From Allopontixanthobacter sp034376665 (GTDB taxonomy: Bacteria > Pseudomonadota > Alphaproteobacteria > Sphingomonadales > Sphingomonadaceae), in contig NZ_JAXMJI010000009.1 of NCBI RefSeq assembly GCF_034376665.1, forward strand, positions 1-21,729: DNA of 21,729 bases, read 5' to 3'. How positions within the stretch are numbered: the first letter of the stretch is position 1; every line of letters begins with the position of its first letter. A model generated the notes under the pieces. That model saw only the letters and a list, made by a program, of their open reading frames with translations, had not been told where the DNA came from and ran no database searches. The position numbers and the translations under genes are program-made. Shown piece after piece: positions 8,320 to 13,907 of the stretch.

Positions 8320-8349
8320 AAAAAAAACGGGGCCGCGAGGCCCCGTTTT
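8320..8349. terminator. bidirectional rho-independent terminator
   Basis: AAAACGGGGCC and GGCCCCGTTTT form an 11-bp stem around a GCGA loop (8324-8349), preceded by a run of eight A (8320-8327). On the minus strand the hairpin is followed by eight T, so it is strongest for the small-protein gene ending at 8371. On the plus strand it is followed by four T and would also stop transcripts from tatC. Confidence 0.9.
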
Positions 8350-8370
8350 CAATTCCCGGATTGAACCGGA

Positions 8371-8598
8371 TTATGCGCTAATTGGTTCGTCATCACCGCC
8401 ATCGGCGGCGATAATGATACCGGCAATCACGGCTGCAGCAGCCAGAATTGCGATAATGATGCCTGAACCGCCTTCGAGATCACTCTCTTCCTGAGCGACA
8501 GGAGCGGAAACGCGATCGGCAGATGCCGACTGAGCGAGTGCTGGCGAAGCAGCAAGCGAAAGAGCAGCTGTTGCGGCAAGCAGATTACGGAACTTCAT
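8371..8598 (-). CDS. small exported single-span protein, function unknown
   Basis: A 75-residue protein. A clear Sec signal peptide (1-22, cleavage expected after SPALA) is followed by a short polar, acidic stretch (23-45). A very hydrophobic Ile/Ala-rich helix (about 46-65) comes next, then a short acidic tail GGDDEPISA. After processing it would be a roughly 53-residue inner-membrane peptide with its acidic N-terminus outside. I recall similar sphingomonad proteins ending in an acidic run plus P-x-S-A/P, but no function is known to me. A strong ribosome site (GAGGAG, nine bases from ATG), a long leader and a near-ideal terminator suggest a well-expressed single-gene transcript. Codon use matches the host, so it looks native. 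Confidence 0.85.
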   Translation of the reverse strand: MKFRNLLAATAALSLAASPALAQSASADRVSAPVAQEESDLEGGSGIIIAILAAAAVIAGIIIAADGGDDEPISA

Positions 8599-8865
8599 TT
8601 GATTAGTCTCCTCAGAGCTTCTGATTTTTTAAACTCATCGGCCTGTTAGGCCAGCCAGCTTCGGGTGGCAACCCCATTGGTAACAATAAAGGCGTTCTGT
8701 GCCAAAATTGTGACACCTTTACGGCCTCTTAGCGAAATAGCCCTGTTTGCCCGAAGGTCCAGCGCCAACTTGGTAATAGCAACACTTGAGCAGCCACGGG
8801 TAGCCACGCAACGGTTAAATTTGTCTAAAAATTCGGCCTGACCAGGTCTTAAATCACCTCGAAGG
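8599..8865 (-). promoter_or_regulatory. AT-richer leader/promoter region of the small exported protein
   Basis: The 267 bases between the amidohydrolase stop and the small gene are visibly richer in A and T than the surroundings. They contain runs such as the TTTAAAAAA stretch near 8625-8635 (read on the minus strand). A short dyad GGCCT-GTT-AGGCC lies at 8640-8652. A GAGGAG ribosome site lies at 8608-8613. A promoter is expected here, but no -35/-10 pair was clear enough to mark. An open frame of 87 codons with a GTG start (8646-8909) crosses the region. Its third codon positions are not GC-rich as in the neighbours, so I do not call it a gene. Confidence 0.4.
8608..8613 (-). promoter_or_regulatory. 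ribosome binding site of the small exported protein
   Basis: GAGGAG on the minus strand, nine bases before the ATG at 8596-8598. It is one of the best Shine-Dalgarno matches in the window and fixes the start. Confidence 0.75.
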
Positions 8866-10581
8866 TCAATTGCCACGTTCCCCGCCAGCCGAGTCGTAGA
8901 CGCGCTCACCTCCGACCCAGGTTTGCAGGACCTTGAGGGAGCGGATTTCTTCCGGGCTGGATAAAAGCAGGTCGCGATCGACCAGCAGGAAATCGGCCCG
9001 CTCGCCTTCTACCAGGCGGCCGAAGCGCCCTTCTGCAAAGCCTGCATAAGCGCCGCCGTAGGTAAAGGCCGCAAGTGCCTGTTCGCGGTTGACCCGTTCC
9101 TGTGGCTGCCAGCCGCCGAAGGGCTGTCCGGCGGCATCCGTCCGGGTAAAGGCGGTCGCAAGTCCCGCGAATGGATCGACCGACTCGACAGGTGCGTCCG
9201 ACCCGAAGGCGAGGCGCGCGCCCGTATCCGCAATACTGTTCCAGGCGTAGGCTCCGGCCAGGCGGCCCTGGCCCAGCCGCGCCTCCGCCATGGTGCGGTC
9301 CGACGTCTGGTGAACCGGCTGCATCGACGCGATGATCCCGTGTCTGCCGAACAGCGCCAATTCTGCCGGATCGACGACCTGCGCGTGTTCGATGCGCCAG
9401 CGCCGGTCCCCCTGATAGGTGCCGGACATATCCTCGATCGCACCGAGTACTTCGGAATTTGCCGCATCGCCGATGGCGTGGATCGCCACCTGGAATTTAT
9501 CCAGCGCGGCCCGGCTCATCAGATTGCGCAATTGCGACGAATTCATCGACGGCAGACCGACATTTCCCGCATCGTCCGCATAGGGCTGTTTCAGCCATGC
9601 TCCGCGCGAACCCAGCGCACCGTCGAGATACAGTTTTACCCCATTGAGGCGCAGTTTGTCGTCATAAAGCCAGGGGGACGGTCCGGGTCCGCCGATCAGT
9701 TCCATCGCCTCCACGCCCGCGGCGTAGGACATGATCCGCATCTTGAGTGAGCCCTTGTCACCGGCCCGGCGAAAGCTTTGCCAATCCTCGATGGTGGTGC
9801 CCATATCGGCGACCGCGGTCACGCCGCTTCGGAGCATGATGTTCTGCGCTTCCTGCAGCGCGAGGTCCCGGTCCTCGGGGCGCGGGCGAGGGATTTTGCT
9901 GGCGACCAGACCCATCGCTTCGTCGACGAAAATCCCCGACGGTTCGCGCGAGCCGGAAGTCCGCTCGATACGTCCGCCCACCGGGTCCTTGCTCGCGGCA
10001 TTGGCCCCCGAAAGGGCAATTGCGGCGCTGTTGGCCCAACCGGCATGGCCGTCAACCCGCTCCAGCCAGACCGGCCGGTCGGAAACCACGGCGTCCAGTT
10101 CTGCAGCGGTAGGGAAACGGCCGAGGCCCCATTTCTCCTGGTTCCAGCCGGTTCCGACAATCCAGCGCCGTCCCGGGTTTTCCGCAGCGTAGGCAGCGAT
10201 CTTCGCCTGCGCTTCGGCGAGGGATGCGGTGCCCGACAGGTCGAGCGTCAGGGCTGCGAACCCGATGCCCAACACGTGGGCGTGGGCGTCGATCATCCCC
10301 GGAACGAGATATTGTCCCTTGCCGTCGAGCAGATAATCGACCCCGCTGGGGCGGCGGTCGCCGCGCTTCAGGACCAGTTTTACCTTGCCGTCATCGTCGA
10401 TCCACAAGCCGGTGAAGCGATCGATCTTGCCCTCTTCGTCGATGGTGACGCCTTGCACATTGTCGACCAGCGTATCCGCCGCTGCCGGCGCGGCGATGCC
10501 GAGCGCAAGGGCGGCGGCACAGACCGACGCGAGCCAGGTGAGGCGATCGGCAGCGATTGAGGCGATCAGGGCTTGTTTCAT
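8866..10581 (-). CDS. exported YtcJ-type amidohydrolase (Amidohydro_3 family)
   Basis: Metal-dependent hydrolase of 571 residues. An N-terminal signal peptide (about 1-35, hydrophobic core ASVCAAALALGIAAPAAA) predicts a periplasmic enzyme. The first metal ligands are H100 and H102 in GMIDAHAHVLG. Further barrel ligands are visible: a Lys in NGVKLYLDGALGSRGA (possible bridging carboxylated Lys), His in VAIHAIGD, His in RIEHAQVV and Asp in FGSDAPVE. The C-terminal beta-sandwich part returns with EGERADFLLVDRD. Relatives cleave N-formyl or other amides; the substrate cannot be told from sequence. The start overlaps the stop of the upstream reductase (TGATG), so the two are translationally coupled. 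The signal peptide has a longer polar start than usual (KQALIASIAADRLTW), and a shorter start is not available as ATG. Confidence 0.88.
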   Translation of the reverse strand: MKQALIASIAADRLTWLASVCAAALALGIAAPAAADTLVDNVQGVTIDEEGKIDRFTGLWIDDDGKVKLVLKRGDRRPSGVDYLLDGKGQYLVPGMIDAHAHVLGIGFAALTLDLSGTASLAEAQAKIAAYAAENPGRRWIVGTGWNQEKWGLGRFPTAAELDAVVSDRPVWLERVDGHAGWANSAAIALSGANAASKDPVGGRIERTSGSREPSGIFVDEAMGLVASKIPRPRPEDRDLALQEAQNIMLRSGVTAVADMGTTIEDWQSFRRAGDKGSLKMRIMSYAAGVEAMELIGGPGPSPWLYDDKLRLNGVKLYLDGALGSRGAWLKQPYADDAGNVGLPSMNSSQLRNLMSRAALDKFQVAIHAIGDAANSEVLGAIEDMSGTYQGDRRWRIEHAQVVDPAELALFGRHGIIASMQPVHQTSDRTMAEARLGQGRLAGAYAWNSIADTGARLAFGSDAPVESVDPFAGLATAFTRTDAAGQPFGGWQPQERVNREQALAAFTYGGAYAGFAEGRFGRLVEGERADFLLVDRDLLLSSPEEIRSLKVLQTWVGGERVYDSAGGERGN

Positions 10582-11480
10582 CAGGTGTTTCCTCGGGGCA
10601 GGCGGCGGATCAGCGAGCTGGTGTCGAGCCTGCCCCCGCCATCGTTTTGAATTTCAGCATAGAATTCGTCCACCATCGCGGTCACCGGCGAATCGAGACC
10701 GAGCCGGCCGGCTTCTTCCAGCGCATAGCCCAGATCCTTGCGCATCCAGTCGACCGCGAAGCCGAACTCGAATTCGTCTTTGACCATGGTCGGCCAGCGG
10801 TTTTCCATCTGCCAGCTTTGCGCGGCGCCGCCGGAGATCGCTTCCAGGACCTTGTCGGTATCGAGACCCGCAGCAACCGTCAGGCGGATCGCTTCACTCA
10901 GTCCCTGCAGGATGCCGGCGATGCACATCTGGTTGGCCATCTTGGCGGTCTGGCCGGCACCGCACTCTCCGACATGGACAATGCGTGCACCGTAAGCGCC
11001 CATCACCGGCCGGGCCCGCTCGACCGCTTCTTCGGTTCCGCCGCACATGATCGCCAGCTTGCCATTGACCGCGCCCGCCTGTCCGCCCGAAACCGGCGCA
11101 TCGACGGCCAGGAAGCCATTGCTCTCCGCCGCCGCGCACAGTTCGCGGGCCATGTTGGCGGAAACAGTTGTGTGGTCGATGAACAGTGCGCCCGGTTCAA
11201 TGGCGGAGAACGCTCCGCCCTCTCCGAGCGTAACCTCGCGCACATCCTCGTCATTACCGACGCAGGTGATGACCACTTCGGCGTGTTTCGCTGCGAGAGC
11301 CGGCGTGTCGACAATCGTGGCATTTCGGCCCAAATCGCCTTGAGCCGCGAGCCAGCTTTCGGCCCGGCTGCGGGTGCGGTTGAAAACTGCGAGCCGGCGG
11401 CCGGCGGCGAGCAGGTGGCCAGCCATCGGTCCGCCCATCACGCCCAGTCCGATGAATGCGATTTTACCTTGCTCGATCAT
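10581..11480 (-). CDS. NAD(P)-dependent beta-hydroxyacid dehydrogenase (3-hydroxyisobutyrate dehydrogenase family)
   Basis: Cytosolic oxidoreductase of 299 residues. The Rossmann nucleotide loop is IAFIGLGVMGGPMAG (7-21). FNRTRSR (33-39) after the second strand favours NADP(H), by analogy with glyoxylate reductases. The substrate motif DAPVSGGQAGA lies at 127-137. The catalytic Lys is K180 in GAGQTAKMANQ, with N184 nearby. Family members act on 3-hydroxyisobutyrate, tartronate semialdehyde, glyoxylate or succinic semialdehyde; I cannot choose, so no symbol is given. The ATG at 11478-11480 starts directly at the Rossmann fold; the frame is open 94 codons further upstream into ilvA antisense, which is noise. 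Its stop overlaps the amidohydrolase start by one base. It is divergent from the threonine ammonia-lyase gene. Confidence 0.9.
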   Translation of the reverse strand: MIEQGKIAFIGLGVMGGPMAGHLLAAGRRLAVFNRTRSRAESWLAAQGDLGRNATIVDTPALAAKHAEVVITCVGNDEDVREVTLGEGGAFSAIEPGALFIDHTTVSANMARELCAAAESNGFLAVDAPVSGGQAGAVNGKLAIMCGGTEEAVERARPVMGAYGARIVHVGECGAGQTAKMANQMCIAGILQGLSEAIRLTVAAGLDTDKVLEAISGGAAQSWQMENRWPTMVKDEFEFGFAVDWMRKDLGYALEEAGRLGLDSPVTAMVDEFYAEIQNDGGGRLDTSSLIRRLPRGNT

Positions 11481-11600
11481 CGGGGCGGAATGCGTCAAGA
11501 CGCCGCGCAAAGCAAATCCATTGGCGGAAAAGATAATACCATCGCGAGGAAAATGTCCGCCCCTGTTTCCCCGCTGCAACAAATCGCCTATCGGGATCGG

Positions 11601-12896
11601 ATGAACTCCACTCATGCCCTGTCGCCCGCGAACGCCAACCCTGACGCTGCGGCATCCCGCGATCACCCGTGCGATGCACCGATCGAAGCGCTTTCGATCG
11701 AGAGTATCCGCGCTGCAGCGGACCGGATCAGGGATGCGGTCGTGCGCACCCCCACGATGCACAGCATCACCCTGTCAGAGATGGCTGGCGCGGAAATCTG
11801 GCTTAAATTCGAGAATCTGCAATTTACCGCAGCCTACAAGGAACGCGGCGCGCTCAACGCACTGTTGCTGATGGACCCGCAGCGGCGCGCTCGCGGCGTG
11901 ATTGCAGCCTCGGCAGGCAATCATTCGCAGGGCCTCAGTTTCCACGGACGCCGCCTGGGCGTGCCGGTTACCATCGTTATGCCGCGCACCACCCCGACGG
12001 TTAAGGTCATGCAGACCGAAAGCGTCGGAGGAAAGGTGGTTCTGGAAGGCGAGACGTTCGACGAAGCATACGCCCATGCGCGCCAGCTGGAGGCCGAACT
12101 CGGGCTTACATTCGTCCACCCGTTCGATGATCCCGCCGTCGCTTCGGGCGCAGGAACGGTTGCGCTGGAAATGTTCGCCGACGCCCCCGATCTCGATTGC
12201 ATCGTGACCCCGATCGGCGGCGGCGGGCTGATTTCGGGCATGGCCACGGTTGCCCGTGCGCTGAAGCCCGAGATGAAGGTCTACGGCGTGCAGGCGGCGC
12301 TGTTTCCGTCGATGTATGCGAAGATAAAGGGCACGGAAATGCCCTGTAGCGGGGACACGCTGGCAGAGGGCATCGCGGTCAAATATCCGGGCGAATTCAC
12401 CTCGCGCGTGGTTGCCGACCGGGTCGATGATATATTGTTGGTTGAGGAAGCCGCGCTGGAGAAAGCGGTCTCGCTGCTGCTGCAGATCGAGAAGACCGTT
12501 GTCGAAGGGGCGGGTGCCGCCGGCCTCGCCGCCGTACTCGCTCATCCCGAAAAATTCGCCGGCCGCAAGATTGGCCTGGTCCTGTGCGGCGGCAATATCG
12601 ACACCCGTCTGCTGGCGAACGTGCTGCTGCGCGATCTGGCGCGGTCGGGCCGCCTCGCCCGCTTGCGGATCACCCTGCAGGACCGCCCCGGATCGCTGTA
12701 CAAGGTCATGAGTGCGTTCAGCGAGCACAACGTGAATATAATCGAGATCTATCACCAGCGGATCTTCACCAACCTGCCGGCGAAGGGGCTGATCACCGAT
12801 ATCGAATGCGAAGCGAGGGACAGCGAGCAGCTCGATGCGCTCGTTCAGTCGCTGCGCAATTCGGGTTACGTCGTCAATCCGGTTGAGCTCGACTGA
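11601..12896 (+). CDS. ilvA: threonine ammonia-lyase (threonine dehydratase) with ACT domain
   Basis: PLP enzyme deaminating threonine (and probably serine) to 2-oxobutyrate, first step toward isoleucine; 431 residues from this start. The PLP Lys is K80 in FTAAYKERGALN, where AAYK replaces the more common GSFK. ASAGNHSQG and the phosphate-binding loop GGGGLISG (about 205-212) follow. The C-terminal single ACT domain (about 350-428, LRITLQDRPGSLYKVMSAF) suggests allosteric control. It resembles the short threonine dehydratase form, so a catabolic role is possible; the symbol is tentative. The start is uncertain: ATG 11601 gives a normal length, while ATG 11553 adds 16 residues and has GAGGA only two bases upstream. 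The first 28 or so residues are variable. It is divergent from the reductase gene at 11480. Confidence 0.88.
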   Translation: MNSTHALSPANANPDAAASRDHPCDAPIEALSIESIRAAADRIRDAVVRTPTMHSITLSEMAGAEIWLKFENLQFTAAYKERGALNALLLMDPQRRARGVIAASAGNHSQGLSFHGRRLGVPVTIVMPRTTPTVKVMQTESVGGKVVLEGETFDEAYAHARQLEAELGLTFVHPFDDPAVASGAGTVALEMFADAPDLDCIVTPIGGGGLISGMATVARALKPEMKVYGVQAALFPSMYAKIKGTEMPCSGDTLAEGIAVKYPGEFTSRVVADRVDDILLVEEAALEKAVSLLLQIEKTVVEGAGAAGLAAVLAHPEKFAGRKIGLVLCGGNIDTRLLANVLLRDLARSGRLARLRITLQDRPGSLYKVMSAFSEHNVNIIEIYHQRIFTNLPAKGLITDIECEARDSEQLDALVQSLRNSGYVVNPVELD

Positions 12897-12954
12897 CAGC
12901 TGACTTCCGGACGATCAGGCCGGTCATATTCGGGAAACTGTGCAAATTATGAAT

Positions 12955-12978
12955 CGGTTAACCGTGTTATATGGTTAA
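12955..12978. promoter_or_regulatory. possible CtrA-type TTAACC elements upstream of bpt
   Basis: A perfect 10-bp palindrome CGGTTAACCG (12955-12964) holds TTAACC on both strands. A second element ATGGTTAA (12971-12978) reads TTAACCAT on the minus strand, which matches the CtrA half-site known from Caulobacter. The elements lie 90-113 bases before the GTG of bpt in a 171-base gap. The canonical spacing TTAA-N7-TTAA is not met, so regulator identity is inference. Confidence 0.35.
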
Positions 12979-13067
12979 GGACCTTTTACTGACAGATGTG
13001 AAATGGCATAGTCGGTTCACGGATTGCGACTTGCACGCGATTCCCTGCCGAAAGGATTTCAGCAACT

Positions 13068-13907
13068 GTGACGGCACACGTTCGTTTTCCCCGCTTCTTC
13101 GTGACGACACCCGCGCCGTGTCCCTATTTGCCGGGGCGCAGTGAGCGCAAGGTGTTCACGGAATTGAAGGGGCCGAATTCGGACCAGTTGAACGAAGCAC
13201 TTGGCAGGATCGGATTTCGGCGTAGCCAGACTGTCGCCTATCGTCCCAGCTGCAGCAATTGCAGCGCGTGCATTTCAGTGCGGGTGGTCACGGGCGAATT
13301 CGAGCCGTCGTCCACGCAGCGCAAGAACCTGCGACGCAACAGCGATCTGATAGCCACCGAGTGCCGTCCCTGGGCGACCGAGGAACAATTCGAATTGCTG
13401 CAGCGTTATCTGGGGGCCCGCCATCCCGGCGGCGGCATGGCGTCAATGGACGAGATTGACTATGCAGATATGGTGGAACATACCCCGGTTTCCAGCTATG
13501 TTATTGAATATAGAGAGCCAACGGAAAGTGGGGAACCGGGCCGGTTGATTGGGGCTTGTCTGACGGATCGTCAAAGCGACGGTCTTTCGATGATCTATAG
13601 TTTTTATGATCCTGAACACGAGGCAAGGTCCGGGCTTGGCAATTACATTATCCTCGATCATATCCGCCGCGCGGAGGAGCAAGGCATGCCCTTCGTTTAC
13701 CTCGGCTATTGGGTCGAGGGATCGGACAGAATGCAGTACAAGATCCGCTATCGGCCGATGGAACGTCTTACCCGGGATGGATGGCAGAGGTTCTCCCCGG
13801 ATCAGCAGAATGGACTTATCTGCGAGACCATCCGCAGCGGTGGGCGGGATGTTACTGGACCCAGTCCGGCCAAGGACGGAACCCAGGACCAGTACAAAAT
13901 TTCATAG
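13068..13907 (+). CDS. bpt: aminoacyl-tRNA-protein transferase (leucyl/arginyl transferase, N-degron pathway)
   Basis: Cytosolic enzyme of 279 residues in the Ate1/Bpt family. It moves Leu (bacterial Bpt) or Arg (Ate type) from tRNA to proteins beginning with Asp or Glu, marking them for ClpS-ClpAP. N-terminal Cys motifs are PCPYLPGRSERKVF (C18) and PSCSNCSACISVRV (C62, C65, C68). The GNAT-like C-terminal half has SYVIEYRE, IYSFYDPEHEARSGLGNYIILDHIRRA and YLGYWVEGSDRMQYKIRYRP, all typical. The GTG start at 13068 has AAAGGA eleven bases upstream. The C-terminal tail (about 255-279) is polar. The tamA frame starts inside the 3' end of this gene, so co-expression is likely. Bpt versus Ate specificity is assigned by bacterial context only. 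Confidence 0.92.
   Translation: MTAHVRFPRFFVTTPAPCPYLPGRSERKVFTELKGPNSDQLNEALGRIGFRRSQTVAYRPSCSNCSACISVRVVTGEFEPSSTQRKNLRRNSDLIATECRPWATEEQFELLQRYLGARHPGGGMASMDEIDYADMVEHTPVSSYVIEYREPTESGEPGRLIGACLTDRQSDGLSMIYSFYDPEHEARSGLGNYIILDHIRRAEEQGMPFVYLGYWVEGSDRMQYKIRYRPMERLTRDGWQRFSPDQQNGLICETIRSGGRDVTGPSPAKDGTQDQYKIS

Noticed and set aside
8243..8377. Minus-strand 44-codon stretch reading FFCAESRYLCCDGEFLPGG and ending on the tatC stop
   Set aside because: It has no start codon before the last few residues and it runs through the terminator hairpin. Probably chance, though it looks protein-like.
8646..8909. 87-codon minus-strand frame with GTG start between amidohydrolase and the small exported gene
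   Set aside because: Third codon positions are not GC-enriched after it leaves the amidohydrolase overlap, there is no ribosome site, and no domain is visible. It is kept only as a possible gene remnant in the leader finding.
10557..11552. In-frame upstream extension of the threonine ammonia-lyase across the reductase gene
   Set aside because: The stretch is antisense to a reductase with complete Rossmann and catalytic motifs.
12898..12926. Possible hairpin (TGAC-TT-CCGG with CCGGTCA) after the threonine ammonia-lyase gene
   Set aside because: The stem is short with a bulge and no T-run follows, so it is not a convincing terminator.
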